A DNA stretch of 64,000 bases from Streptomyces sp. A1136 (lineage in GTDB: Bacteria > Actinomycetota > Actinomycetes > Streptomycetales > Streptomycetaceae): the NCBI RefSeq assembly GCF_004795055.1, contig NZ_SSBJ01000018.1, forward strand, positions 101,298 through 165,297, in the 5' to 3' direction. Below the pieces are notes generated by a model. It saw only the letters and a program-made list of their open reading frames with translations, did not search any database and was not told the DNA's origin. Both the position numbers and the translations under genes were made by a program. Shown in pieces: positions 31,077 through 39,586 of the stretch (position 1 is its first letter; every line of letters starts with the position of its first letter).

Positions 31077-32252
31077 TTACCGGGGGAGTGGCCAGGCGTT
31101 GTCGGGGTGGTCGAGCCAGACGGTCTGTGCCTGAGGGGTGTAAGTGAGTCCATAGCGGTCCCAGGAAGGCTCGCCCTGGGCAGTCCACCAGTGGTGGACT
31201 GCTTCGAGTTCGTCCCACAAACGGCGCGGGCCATGCTGGTGAACTGCGATGTTGCTGGTTCCGCGGTACACCGCACGCGCCCAGGAGCTGTCGTTGAGGC
31301 TGGCGATGTCCAAGGTGGTGACGTCGCCCTGCGTTCGTGTATCGCAGGTGACGTGCGACAGCCGAAGGCTCGCGGTGAAGGTGAAGGGGTCGCAGATCCC
31401 GTGGTCGGGAAGCGGCAGGTCCGTGGTGCCACAGCTGACGCCCGGGTCGGATACCGGGGGGCGGCCGCGACTGTGCAGGCGCTGGGAGCGCAGCTTCATG
31501 AAGCGAACCGGTCCGAGGAAGGTTCCGCGTGCGGTGCCGTCCGGCTGCACCTGCAGGCGAAGAAGGTTGTCGGCGTCGGTGTAATGGGTGCCCCAGGGGG
31601 CCAGTACGAAGCCGCCCGGCCGGGTCTGCGCGACCCAGGCCGACGGAAGGCTGCGCACCCCACATGTCGCGATAACCCTGTCATAGGGGGCGCCTGCCTG
31701 GTGGCCGAGCGCGCCGTCAGCGCAGATCACCTGGGGCCAGTGCCCGGCCGCTTCGAGCGTGGCGCGGGCAGCAGCGGCCACGGCCTGGTCGACCTCGATC
31801 GTCGTGACGTTCGCATCCCCCAGCCGGTGCGCCAGCAGGGCACTGCTCCAGCCCGTACCCGTGCCGATCTCCAGCACGCGCATGCCCGGACCGATTTTCA
31901 GGTGGCTGAGCATGGACGCGACAGCGAGGGGCGAGGACATGGAGCTGGTCCACCGGGTGCCGGGCGCGGTACCGGTGTGCCGGCCATCGTCCCACTGGGT
32001 AACGAGCTGTACCTCCCATTCCGAGGCCCCCATCCACTTCTCAGGGTCCTCGGTACGGTCGATCGGCACAGACGTACCCAGCGTCAGCTCCTGCGCCCAC
32101 ACAAGGTCGGGGAGAAACCGGTGCCGGGGCAGCGCGTCGAAAGCGTCCTGCCAGGCGGCATCGAGAAGAGCGGCGGCGACGAGCTCATGCCCCAGGGCAG
32201 TGAACGAGCGGGGGTGCGGCGTCGTGGATCCCGTCACAGGAGGCAACTCCAT
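31077..32252 (-). CDS. Protein-L-isoaspartate O-methyltransferase-like SAM enzyme
   Basis: 391 residues from the ATG at 32252; longer starts lack support. The SAM pocket MRVLEIGTGTGWSSALLAHR is near residue 125, followed by VTTIEVDQAVAAAARATLE and YDRVIATCGVRSLPSAWVAQ, the order of PCMT-type enzymes; upstream DALPRHRFLPDLVW also fits. The ~190-residue C-terminal extension resembles the PCMT-like methyltransferases associated with ribosomally made peptides in Streptomyces, but no precursor peptide or ATP-grasp gene is adjacent. The second codon half is rich in Trp (RLWDELEAVHHWWTAQGEPS). Confidence 0.78.
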   Translation of the reverse strand: MELPPVTGSTTPHPRSFTALGHELVAAALLDAAWQDAFDALPRHRFLPDLVWAQELTLGTSVPIDRTEDPEKWMGASEWEVQLVTQWDDGRHTGTAPGTRWTSSMSSPLAVASMLSHLKIGPGMRVLEIGTGTGWSSALLAHRLGDANVTTIEVDQAVAAAARATLEAAGHWPQVICADGALGHQAGAPYDRVIATCGVRSLPSAWVAQTRPGGFVLAPWGTHYTDADNLLRLQVQPDGTARGTFLGPVRFMKLRSQRLHSRGRPPVSDPGVSCGTTDLPLPDHGICDPFTFTASLRLSHVTCDTRTQGDVTTLDIASLNDSSWARAVYRGTSNIAVHQHGPRRLWDELEAVHHWWTAQGEPSWDRYGLTYTPQAQTVWLDHPDNAWPLPR

Positions 32253-32402
32253 ACACAGTGGTCGCAACAAGAGGCGGCGGGCCACGCAAGCGGAGACCCC
32301 ACCAAACGCTTGGCCTCCGGCGAGCCAACCCTGCACGCACTCACCGGAGACAGACCCTGTCCGCCTCAGGGCCCGGGCCGTGTCTGTTGAACCGAGGGCC
32401 GG

Positions 32403-32678
32403 TCAGCCGCCAGCGACCGCAGGGAAGAGCGCCACATCGTCACCGTCCTTAAGGGCGGTCTGCAGACCGTTCAGGTCGCGTTTGGCGTGCTCATCATTGA
32501 TGTACACGTCGACGAACCGATGAAGATCTCCCTCCTTCACCAGCCGCTGCTTGAGCCCCGGGTACTGCCGCTCAAGGTCGTCGATCAATTCGCCCAGCGT
32601 CGCACCCTCCCCGGTGACCGTCTTTTCCCCACCCGTGCAGGTCCGGAGAATCGTCGGGATGCTTACCGAAACCGCCAT
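32403..32678 (-). CDS. cysO: CysO-like sulfur-carrier protein (MoaD/ThiS fold)
   Basis: 91 residues, ATG with a perfect AAGGAGG site. The sequence (VSIPTILRTCTGGEKTV, LIDDLERQYPGLKQRLV, RFVDVYINDE, ALFPAVAGG) follows mycobacterial CysO closely and ends in the diglycine that is thiocarboxylated. CysO donates sulfur for cysteine synthesis with CysM and is freed by the protease Mec+; neither partner is nearby, so it would rely on host enzymes or serve another sulfur-transfer reaction. Transcribed toward the methyltransferase, 150 bases away. Confidence 0.85.
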   Translation of the reverse strand: MAVSVSIPTILRTCTGGEKTVTGEGATLGELIDDLERQYPGLKQRLVKEGDLHRFVDVYINDEHAKRDLNGLQTALKDGDDVALFPAVAGG

Positions 32679-32908
32679 GCAGTGCCTCCTTATTAGGTGA
32701 CAACAGCAGCGCGGCATCACACTCGACCACCCGCGCCCCCGTGATCACGTTCACGGTCAGTGAAGCGTACGTGTACCCAACGCGACAAGGGCCTGCAGTC
32801 TGATTGGCCATTCCGTCCCGAGGCCGGGCACAGCGTGTGCACGCCTCGGTGTCGGACGACACGAGAGTGTCAGTGACCGCGACGTGTCTGGTGGCAGCGG
32901 CAGCTCTC

Positions 32909-33151
32909 TCAGCCGATGCCGGGCAGTCCACCGGGCAGTCCACCGGGTACAGCACCGGTGACGACGTCGGTCGGCAGGCCACCCTTGGCGATGTCGCCCA
33001 CGACCGGCAGGCCGCCTAGGAGATCGCTGCCCGGGAGCTGGTTGAAGCTGACCGGCGGCGTGTCAGCTGGGGCGGCGTGTGAGACCCCGGCAAAGGCCAG
33101 GATCGGAGCGGCGAGGGCGAGAACGGCGACTGCGCGCCTGGTGGTCTTCAT
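32909..33151 (-). CDS. Small secreted protein (80 aa)
   Basis: ATG at 33151 begins a clean Sec signal peptide (MKTTRRAVAVLALAAPILAF, then AGVSHAAPA with a likely cleavage after SHA). The mature ~55 residues are Gly/Pro/Val/Leu-rich (GSDLLGGLPVVGDIAKGGLP), resembling small cell-surface proteins of Streptomyces rather than an enzyme. The ribosome binding site is weak. Neighbours are unrelated; the 230 bases upstream of cysO and 217 bases beyond this gene hold nothing else I can support. Confidence 0.65.
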   Translation of the reverse strand: MKTTRRAVAVLALAAPILAFAGVSHAAPADTPPVSFNQLPGSDLLGGLPVVGDIAKGGLPTDVVTGAVPGGLPGGLPGIG

Positions 33152-33368
33152 GCCGAGTGAACGATCTTGATCTGATCTGGGGCACGGTCTCGGGCCTCCG
33201 ATCATGTCGCGAACCGCTGACACCTCATGTCGCCAGCCACTGACATCCAGCTGTCGTCCGACAACATCCACCCTGCGCACGACATTTGGTCAACCGGTGA
33301 TCCAGAGGTACGGTTCTGGTCCCCTACGGGAAAGGATCACTGAATAGCACTCCAGGTATCTCCGATAC

Positions 33369-34022
33369 GTGATCATGGTCCGCTCGGCGGACGAACTACA
33401 GCAAAGGGGGCGGGCCGGGGTGGGGTACGCGACGCCGATCCGCGCGCCTGAGCAGGTCGAGTACCGGCTCGCCGAGAACTGCGGCTGCGACCAGAGCGTC
33501 GATTCCCAGGTCGAGTACCGACTCGCCGCCGCGAACGACCTGCGGTGGATCGGCAGCGGCCTGGCGGAGTTCGGCCTGGTGGCCGGAGCGGTCGTCGACC
33601 CGGACGCCGCCCGGGCGCTGATGGACGGCCGCGATCCCCGCACCAACGAGCAGCTCGTCAGCCGCAAGAAGGTCCTCGACCCGCGCGGCAAGGTCGTCGC
33701 CCGCGTCGTCGTCGACGCCATTCGCGAGAGCGCCGCAGCCGATGGCATGACGGCCGCCGAGTACCTCGGCAACGACAGGCTGGCCGCCCGCTTCGCCCGC
33801 GCCGAGCGCGGCATCCACCGCGACGGCGAAGGCCACCTTCTCCCCGTCGCCGACGCCGAACGGCTCGCCGCGGCCGCCGGCCTTTCCGCCGACACCTTGT
33901 ACGGCGCGGACGTCATCGCCGAGGCCACGAAGTGGAAGGGCCACCACGTCGACGTCGGCCTGCGCGGCGTGGACGTGACCGGCGAGCTGGTGAAGTCCCG
34001 GAGTCAGTCGGTCTCGACGTAG
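33369..34022 (+). pseudogene. MobF/TrwC-type relaxase, N-terminal fragment
   Basis: 217 residues with EQVEYRLAENCGCDQSVDS, WIGSGLAEFGLVAG, ARALMDGRDPRTNEQLVSRK and LRGVDVTGELVKSRSQSVST, the order of the N-terminal part of actinobacterial MobF relaxases. Full proteins exceed 1000 residues with helicase domains; here the frame ends just where relaxases read a DVT-LVKS-type motif, at the 3' end of the convergent toxin-like gene. Presumably inactivated by the insertion or deletion that brought that gene pair in. It shows an earlier or alternative transfer system. Confidence 0.7.
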
Positions 34023-34255
34023 GCGACCAGGACGAGCGTGCCCAGGACCGTCGGCACGTACAGGATCCGGACGCCGCCTTCGCGGTGCTCACGGATCGCA
34101 CCGTGCTTCGACAGCACGCCGATCTCCGGATCCTTCGAGACGGCCACCAGTACCGGGTCGAGGCGGAGCCGCTCGGCCTCCGTCATCTTCTCGATCTGCT
34201 CCTGCGCCACGTCGTAGAAGACGATCCGCGCGCGCCTGGGCGCGTGTCGGCCCAT
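34004..34255 (-). CDS. RelE-like toxin candidate (83 aa)
   Basis: ATG overlaps the stop of the upstream small gene (TGATG). The product is compact and basic, with an N-terminal helix (QIEKMTEAERLRLDPVLVAV) and beta end (GVRILYVPTVLGTLVLVAYV), the size and plan of RelE/HigB-type toxins. Pairing with the gene at 34464 is inferred from overlap and size; no catalytic residue is diagnostic. Its last 19 bases overlap the truncated relaxase on the other strand. Confidence 0.55.
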   Translation of the reverse strand: MGRHAPRRARIVFYDVAQEQIEKMTEAERLRLDPVLVAVSKDPEIGVLSKHGAIREHREGGVRILYVPTVLGTLVLVAYVETD

Positions 34256-34464
34256 CAGGCGACGTGCGAGGTGGGGGCGGAGTCGTCGAGCGGGGTCTGT
34301 CCGAGCTTTTCGCGCAGTTCCTCCCAGGAGGTGACGGCGTCCAGGTCGACACCCTCACCGGCCAGGCGCTCCAGGACGTAGGCGATCCGCGGGTCGCCGT
34401 CAGCCATCTCCCGCGCGTCGGCCCGTAGGGCCTCCTGCTCGGCCGGGTCGAAGACGATCCGCAT
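34255..34464 (-). CDS. Antitoxin-like small protein (69 aa)
   Basis: ATG at 34464 with GGAGG upstream, better than the TTG four codons earlier. Acidic helical protein (MRIVFDPAEQEALRADAREM, then ELREKLGQTPLDDS). It precedes and overlaps the toxin-like gene, the common antitoxin-first order. No HTH is obvious. The 250 bases upstream show no other gene. Confidence 0.5.
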   Translation of the reverse strand: MRIVFDPAEQEALRADAREMADGDPRIAYVLERLAGEGVDLDAVTSWEELREKLGQTPLDDSAPTSHVA

Positions 34465-34733
34465 CGCGGCCTCCAAGTCGTAGATGCTGCAACGAGGCTA
34501 GCGCAGGCGCGCACCATGGGAACCCGGAAGGCGAAGAGGTGCGGAGACCGGCTGCCGCGCGGGGCTTTCTGCGGCCGGCGGAGACGAAAGCGGCCGGCGC
34601 CCACTTCCGCCGAGGCGGGTGGCAAGGGCGCCGGCCAACCGAAAACACACACTCCGGGAGACCCGAGAGGCGTATCTCGCTTCCGAGTGTATCCGTACGA
34701 GGCGGCGTTGCGGATCCAGTCCACTTGCCAACG

Positions 34734-34784
34734 ATGATGTAAGCTAGGTAATGTTGTCTTGTTCGCGGGTGGTGGCAGCCCGCG
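34734..34784 (+). promoter_or_regulatory. Leader family copy 2: promoter and GTGGCA hairpin
   Basis: ATGATGTA at 34734, TAATGT at 34749-34754, TTGTCTTG, then the hairpin CGCGGGT-GGTGGCA-GCCCGCG (34764-34784), then ACCGAACACACACC and an AGGAGG site. The stem differs from other copies by compensating changes while loop and spacing are kept. Confidence 0.8.
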
Positions 34785-34816
34785 GCACCGAACACACACC
34801 CCACCCAGGAGGCCCC

Positions 34817-35224
34817 ATGCCCCTCACCATCACCCACCCCGCCGGCAGCGCGACGCAGACCGCGGCCGCCGTATCCGCGTGGCCGGCCACCGCCGCGGCC
34901 GCCGACGCCGAACTCGCCCACCTCGCCGAGCTCCTGGCCGACGCCGGCGTCACCGCCGTCTCCGCCGCGGGCGTCCTCGCGGCCCCCGGCCTCGCCGCCG
35001 GCCCGGGCGACACCGCCGGCATCCGGGTGCGCACCACCAGCAACCCGCCCCACGCCCTGTACCTCATCGCCGCCGGCCGCCTCACCCCGCACACCACCGC
35101 CGGCAGCGCCTTCGCTCACCTCCGCCCGCTCATCGAAGCGGCCGCCCGCCCCTGCGACGGATGCGGCGCCGAGGCCGGCAAGCCGTGCAACCCGGGCTGC
35201 CTGCCCGATCCCACGACCGACTGA
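34817..35224 (+). CDS. Hypothetical protein with C-terminal zinc motif (135 aa)
   Basis: ATG after CCAGGAGGCCCC, under leader copy 2. Ala-rich helical body (AAADAELAHLAELLADAGVT, LRPLIEAAARP) and a C-terminal CDGCGAEAGKPCNPGC zinc cluster of the kind found at the ends of small Streptomyces nucleic-acid proteins. A perfect hairpin follows. No family assigned. Confidence 0.65.
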   Translation: MPLTITHPAGSATQTAAAVSAWPATAAAADAELAHLAELLADAGVTAVSAAGVLAAPGLAAGPGDTAGIRVRTTSNPPHALYLIAAGRLTPHTTAGSAFAHLRPLIEAAARPCDGCGAEAGKPCNPGCLPDPTTD

Positions 35225-35235
35225 CACCCCCCTCC

Positions 35236-35260
35236 GGCGGGGCGCGACGAGCGCCCCGCC
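35236..35260. terminator. Hairpin terminator
   Basis: GGCGGGGCGC-GACGA-GCGCCCCGCC, perfect 10-bp stem. Confidence 0.75.
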
Positions 35261-35280
35261 CCGTGATGAAGGAGAAGCAC

Positions 35281-36354
35281 GTGATCCGCGCCGGCCGCCT
35301 GCCGTACGTCCAGACCATGTCCGACCTTGCCGACGCCCTCGGCAAGAAGCTCACCACGCTCCGAAACCAGAAGCCCTACGCCGCGGAAGGCCACCCGGCG
35401 CCGATCAGCTCGCCCGACGCCCGCAACCAGCTCTGGGACTCCGAGCAGACCAATGCCTTCTACGCCGGCGAGCCCATCCCCGAGCTGCCCCAGGTCGACG
35501 ACGACGAGGACCTCCTCGACCGCCACGAGGCCGCCCAGGTGCTCGGCATCGAACCCGTCACCTGGAACACGTACAAGAAGGACCCGGCCCTGGCCGCCGG
35601 CATGGTCCTCGTGCCCGCCGGCCCCAAGGGCACCGAGCACTGGCCCCGCCGCCTGGTCCTCGCGTACAAGGACAGCCGGCCCGGCCGCGGCGCCGGCGGC
35701 GGCCGCCGCGAGGGCAGCGGCGACATGATCCCCCGCGACGAGATCCTGCCGCGGATCGCCGAGCTCCTGGACGCCGATCCCGCCGTGACCGTCGAGACCG
35801 TCTCCGACACCCTCGGCATCACCAAGTTCCCCACCGCGCAGTCCGGCCTGGCCACCCTGCGCGGGCGCAGGATCGCCGACCTCGTCGAGCAGCAGCCCGG
35901 CCTCGACCTGAAGGACGCCGCTCTCCAGCTGGGCTACCCCGCCATCACCCACCGCGCCGCCGTCGCGTTCGCCGAGCGGGAGCTCCGCGCCCGCGGCGCC
36001 CAGCCCTACCTGCAGCACACCGCCGACGTCCTGGCCGCCGCCGGCATCGCCCAGCAGGCCCAGGTGGAGATGCGCCAGCTCGACGGAGGCGCCGTGGCCG
36101 CCGCCGTGCTGCTCGACACCGGCCAGCCGGCCGCCGCCGCGGTATGGGACTCCCGCTACGGATGGCGCACCTCGACCAGCCGCCGGCACCCCATCGGCAA
36201 GGACACCAACAGCGCGCCCGAAGGCGAGGGGATCCGCTACCTGGGCAGCGGCCTGAGGCCCGAGCCCGAGGAGCTCCTCGCCGCCCTGCGCGACGGCCGC
36301 AAGGGCACCAAGCGCCCCAAGGCCGGCACGAACGAGCCCAACAGCGAGGGCTGA
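35281..36354 (+). CDS. HTH-containing protein with DUF6292-like C-terminus
   Basis: 357 residues; I choose GTG 35281 because AAGGAG lies 6 bases upstream, rather than ATG 35266. Residues ~1-120 contain two helix-turn-helix-like blocks (MSDLADALGKKLTTLRNQKP and RHEAAQVLGIEPVTWNTYKK). A central helical part follows (LIVEQ-like ADLVEQQPGLDLKDAALQLG). The C-terminal ~100 residues (QHTADVLAAAGIAQQAQVEM, AVWDSRYGWRTSTSRRH) resemble DUF6292 from memory. Likely DNA-binding; target unknown. Its stop is followed within 3 bases by the next gene. Confidence 0.65.
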   Translation: MIRAGRLPYVQTMSDLADALGKKLTTLRNQKPYAAEGHPAPISSPDARNQLWDSEQTNAFYAGEPIPELPQVDDDEDLLDRHEAAQVLGIEPVTWNTYKKDPALAAGMVLVPAGPKGTEHWPRRLVLAYKDSRPGRGAGGGRREGSGDMIPRDEILPRIAELLDADPAVTVETVSDTLGITKFPTAQSGLATLRGRRIADLVEQQPGLDLKDAALQLGYPAITHRAAVAFAERELRARGAQPYLQHTADVLAAAGIAQQAQVEMRQLDGGAVAAAVLLDTGQPAAAAVWDSRYGWRTSTSRRHPIGKDTNSAPEGEGIRYLGSGLRPEPEELLAALRDGRKGTKRPKAGTNEPNSEG

Positions 36355-36357
36355 GGA

Positions 36358-36483
36358 ATGGCCACGCCACACGAAGAAGAACCCGAACCCGTCTACTGGT
36401 TCTGCAACTCGTGCGGGGACGAAGTCGACGAGGCTGACGAGTGCTGCCCCGACGGCGAAGTCGAACCGGGCTACGACGACTGA
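36358..36483 (+). CDS. Small acidic zinc-ribbon protein (41 aa)
   Basis: ATG 3 bases after the previous stop. Product: MATPHEEEPEPVYWFCNSCG, then DEVDEADECCPDGEVEPGYDD, with Cys-x2-Cys and Cys-Cys pairs. Size and acidity are like other micro-ribbons in this window. Supported by coupling and a clean frame only. Confidence 0.55.
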   Translation: MATPHEEEPEPVYWFCNSCGDEVDEADECCPDGEVEPGYDD

Positions 36484-36562
36484 TCGGAGTCCCCGACAGG
36501 CGCACTACCGCACCCTCCGCGCCCGACCCCGCACAACCGAGACAGAAGGAGAGAACGCAGAC

Positions 36563-36859
36563 ATGGACACGTTGACGAACCTCATCGCGGGCCGCCCCTC
36601 CATGGGCAAGAACCCGCTCCCGGACAACGCCGGCACCGCCGAGTGGATGGGCCAGCTGCACCGCGCCCTGCGGGAGATCGAGACGCGCGAGCAGGCCCCC
36701 GAACTGGTCGCCCGCGCTCAGTACGTGCTCTACGCCGTCCCGCAGCTGCTGCGCCGCCGGCACACCGACAGCCCGGCCCTCCTCCAGCTCCTGCAGATCG
36801 TGGAGAACCGCGGGCCCGCGGTCGACGTCGTGCTGCGTCAGCCGCTCGGCGCCAGCTGA
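36563..36859 (+). CDS. Hypothetical helical protein (98 aa)
   Basis: ATG after GAAGGAGAGAACGCAGAC, a strong site. Helical protein (WMGQLHRALREIETREQAPE, ARAQYVLYAVPQLLRRRHTD). No family recognised and no obvious promoter of the leader family here. Confidence 0.6.
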   Translation: MDTLTNLIAGRPSMGKNPLPDNAGTAEWMGQLHRALREIETREQAPELVARAQYVLYAVPQLLRRRHTDSPALLQLLQIVENRGPAVDVVLRQPLGAS

Positions 36860-37011
36860 AGAACCGGCGGACGCAGGGCAGGACTGTGGCAGCCGTGCCC
36901 GCGCGACCTCACAGCGAAGAGCACCCGGGCCTTGAATCCTCCGTACGCGGGGAGGCCGGCACGGGGGCGGATACCCTCAACGACGAACGCCGACCTGGAG
37001 GGGGATGGCAG

Positions 37012-38298
37012 ATGAGCCGGAGCTGGGAACGAGCAATCGCCGAGCTGCTCGCACAGGGCCTCGCGGCCCAGGCCTCGGCCGACCGGGTGCAGGAGACCGG
37101 GGCCGACGTACGGAAGCGGACCACTGCGGTCGCGGTCCACTACGCCGCCGAGACCGACTACGTGCGCAGCGCCCTCGCACTGCTGCGCGCACACCTCGCC
37201 GACGGACGTCCCCCGCGGGGCCTGCCCGCTGCCCGGGTATGGCCGCGGTCCGTCCGCGACCTGTGGAAGGAACGGGTCCTGGAGCGGACCGGCGGCCTGT
37301 GGCAGACGATTCCGGGAGCCGCGGTGGTCGACCAGATGCGCAGCGCCCCGGCCTCGCCGTTGCTGGACGCGGTGATCGAGCAGGCCGAAGCGCTCCAGGC
37401 CAGCCTCCACGGTCACCGCCGGCACCCCAGGATGTACGAGAAGTACTTCCCCGAGCGCGACGGCGGCGTGCGCCTGGACGGGCGCGGCCGCCCGGCCCCC
37501 ACCGTGCCCGGCTTCCCCGACCCCGGACATCCGGTGAACCTCAACTTCGCCAGCGGAACCGGGCTGCGCATCCAGCCGGCCCGCGCCGAGGAGGCCAGCC
37601 GGCTGAAGGACGACGAGTTCGCGGTGCACCGCCGCGCCCTCGCCTTCGGCGACGCGGTCCTGGACCTGCTTGTCGAGGCCCGCCTCGACGGCGCCCGCCC
37701 GCTGGCCGGACGACTGCGCGGCGCGGGACAGTGGGTCGGCCGCGAGGACGATCTGGTCCCGGCCCGCACGGAGTGGCCGGCCAAGCTGGGCGGCTTCCAG
37801 GCGGTGACCCTGACCGGTCTGGGCCTGCTGGTGCTGGCCTGCGCGGCCCTTCCGCTGACTGTCGGCAACCGGGCCGATCTCCTCTCCCACTACACCCTGC
37901 TGTTCGCGGCATCCGGGGCCATCGTGCTCGTGGGGACCGTGATCGTCCACCGGACCGGGCCCCGGCTCATCCAGGCCCCCGGCTTCAAGGCCGCGGCACC
38001 CGGTATCGCCGCCGGACTCCTCGCGATCGTGGTGTGGCAGGGCCAAGGCCCGGTGGCCGAGCACTTCTTCGCCGACCCGTACGAGCGCTTCGAGCGCGAG
38101 CTCGGCGACGGATGCCTGTCCGCCAGCTCCTACCGCAGCGGCGCGGTACAGACCCGCGTCGAGGACGGCGTCCTCTTCGTCACCCCCACCAGCCGCGGAA
38201 CGACCCTGCGTCTGGGGCCTGCCGAGGACGGCAGCACCCACCCCCTCCGCCCGGTGGACACCGCGACGCGCAAGGTCCTCGACGACTTCCGGTGCTGA
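37012..38298 (+). CDS. Membrane protein, three C-terminal transmembrane helices (428 aa)
   Basis: ATG after CTGGAGGGGGATGGCAG. The N-terminal ~250 residues are a soluble helical domain (WERAIAELLAQGLAAQASAD, RSVRDLWKERVLERTGGLWQ). Three hydrophobic helices follow near 265-345 (AVTLTGLGLLVLACAALPLT, YTLLFAASGAIVLVGTVIVH, AAGLLAIVVWQG), then a short extracytoplasmic-looking tail. Ends convergently with the Y-polymerase gene across a shared terminator. Not recognised; large cytosolic domain plus membrane anchor could be a sensor or effector. Confidence 0.65.
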   Translation: MSRSWERAIAELLAQGLAAQASADRVQETGADVRKRTTAVAVHYAAETDYVRSALALLRAHLADGRPPRGLPAARVWPRSVRDLWKERVLERTGGLWQTIPGAAVVDQMRSAPASPLLDAVIEQAEALQASLHGHRRHPRMYEKYFPERDGGVRLDGRGRPAPTVPGFPDPGHPVNLNFASGTGLRIQPARAEEASRLKDDEFAVHRRALAFGDAVLDLLVEARLDGARPLAGRLRGAGQWVGREDDLVPARTEWPAKLGGFQAVTLTGLGLLVLACAALPLTVGNRADLLSHYTLLFAASGAIVLVGTVIVHRTGPRLIQAPGFKAAAPGIAAGLLAIVVWQGQGPVAEHFFADPYERFERELGDGCLSASSYRSGAVQTRVEDGVLFVTPTSRGTTLRLGPAEDGSTHPLRPVDTATRKVLDDFRC

Positions 38299-38307
38299 CC
38301 GACTGCT

Positions 38308-38346
38308 CGGGGCGGAGCCCGGCCGGACCTCCGGCCGCCCGCCCCG
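38308..38346. terminator. Bidirectional hairpin terminator
   Basis: CGGGGCGG-GGCCGG pairs with CCGGCC-CCCGCCCCG between convergent genes. Confidence 0.7.
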
Positions 38347-38352
38347 AAGGCG

Positions 38353-39372
38353 TCAGCCAGCCTGCCGGTAGCTGGCCGCCGGCCCCACCGTGCCGGACCC
38401 GAACCGGGCGTTGAGCAAGTCGATCGCCTTCTCCGCCCGCAGTCTGCGCTCGCGGCCCTGGTCGAAGGACAGCTGCTCGGCGACAGCGGCCGCGTCGATC
38501 AGCTGCTCGCAGCGCAGCGCGATGCCGCGCACCCGCGCCCGCTGGAAGCCCAGTGCCCGGAACATCTCGTACGCGATGTCGCGGAGATCCTCGGTGTGCG
38601 CGCTCGGGCCGCCGGGCAGCTGGCGGCTGCGGTGGACCTGGGACCGGTCGGCCAGGGTGATGGTCATCGTGATCGTCCTCGCCGCCTGGCGCCGGGTCCG
38701 CAGCCGGTCGCCGAGCTCGACCGCCAGCGACAGCAGCGCGGCACGGACCGCCTCGGGGGAGAGGGTGTCGAGGGCGAACCGCCGCTGCGCGGCCGTGCTG
38801 TGCGGAAGCTCCGTCGGCACCACCACCCGGCGGTCGATGCCGCGGGCCACCTCGCGCAGCTGCCGGCCCGCCCGCCCGCCGAGGACCCGCTGCACGGTCG
38901 CCTCCGGCAGCTGCGCCAGCAGACCGATCGTGTGCACCCCGAACTGGACCAGGCGCTGCTCCTGGGTACGCCCGATGCCGTAGAGCTCCCCGACCGGCCG
39001 GTGGTGCAGGAATGCGGCCACCTGCTCCGGCGCGGCCCCGACGGCGACCAGGCCGCAGCGCAGAGCGTCCCGGGAGGCCATCGCGGCCACCGACCAGGTC
39101 GGGCCGACGCCGATTACCACCGGCAGCCCGTACAGCGCCATGGCCCGGGTCCTGATCATCAGCCCGAGTTCGGCCGGGTCCCGGTCGAAGAAGCGGATGC
39201 TCCCCGACACGTCCGCCACGAGCACCGATGGCGGCACCGCCTGGACCACGGGGGTCACGTCCGCCACCAGGCCGAGGAGCAGCCGGTAGATCACCGGGTC
39301 CACGTCCATGGGGCAGCGCAGATGCAGGATGGGGGAGCCGGCGCCCGCCGGTTCCCTCTGCTCGTCGTCCAC
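38353..39372 (-). CDS. Y-family DNA polymerase-like protein (DinB/ImuB type), catalytic motif degenerate
   Basis: 339 residues from the GTG at 39372 with GGGAGGT upstream. The palm text PPSVLVADVSGSIRFFDRDP and MALYGLPVVIGVGPTWSVAA, the HhH-like GELYGIGRTQEQRLVQFGVH, and the little-finger region are DinB-like. However the first catalytic block normally reading D-x-D-x-F-F is HLRCPMDVDPVIYRLL, so key metal ligands look absent, as in ImuB. It probably acts with a clamp or other polymerase in mutagenic repair. SOS-box-like DNA lies just upstream. The plasmid clamp at 20760 is a possible partner. Confidence 0.78.
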   Translation of the reverse strand: MDDEQREPAGAGSPILHLRCPMDVDPVIYRLLLGLVADVTPVVQAVPPSVLVADVSGSIRFFDRDPAELGLMIRTRAMALYGLPVVIGVGPTWSVAAMASRDALRCGLVAVGAAPEQVAAFLHHRPVGELYGIGRTQEQRLVQFGVHTIGLLAQLPEATVQRVLGGRAGRQLREVARGIDRRVVVPTELPHSTAAQRRFALDTLSPEAVRAALLSLAVELGDRLRTRRQAARTITMTITLADRSQVHRSRQLPGGPSAHTEDLRDIAYEMFRALGFQRARVRGIALRCEQLIDAAAVAEQLSFDQGRERRLRAEKAIDLLNARFGSGTVGPAASYRQAG

Positions 39373-39398
39373 GGCGACACCTCCCACAGCTACCGTAT

Positions 39399-39458
39399 CG
39401 AAAACTTATTCGAACAAGCACGCCGGAAAGCGGAATGGGGGATTCGAACAGAGATACG
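39399..39458. promoter_or_regulatory. LexA/SOS-box-like sites upstream of the Y-polymerase
   Basis: TCGAAAACTTATTCGA (core 39399-39412) keeps the symmetric arms of the actinobacterial SOS box TCGAAC-N4-GTTCGA with one change in each half. CGAACAGAGATACG (39445-39458) is a weaker second match. AT-rich for this DNA. Control of either flanking gene is plausible but untested. Confidence 0.45.
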
Positions 39459-39586
39459 ATACTGAGGTGATCTACAGAACCCTGCCCTGCCTGCGCCCCG
39501 GACGCACCCAGGGCCGCACAGAGCCGGCGGCCCGGAGGGCTGGCATTCCCGCGGAAGACCTCCAGCCCCACAAGGAGGCGTAGGCG

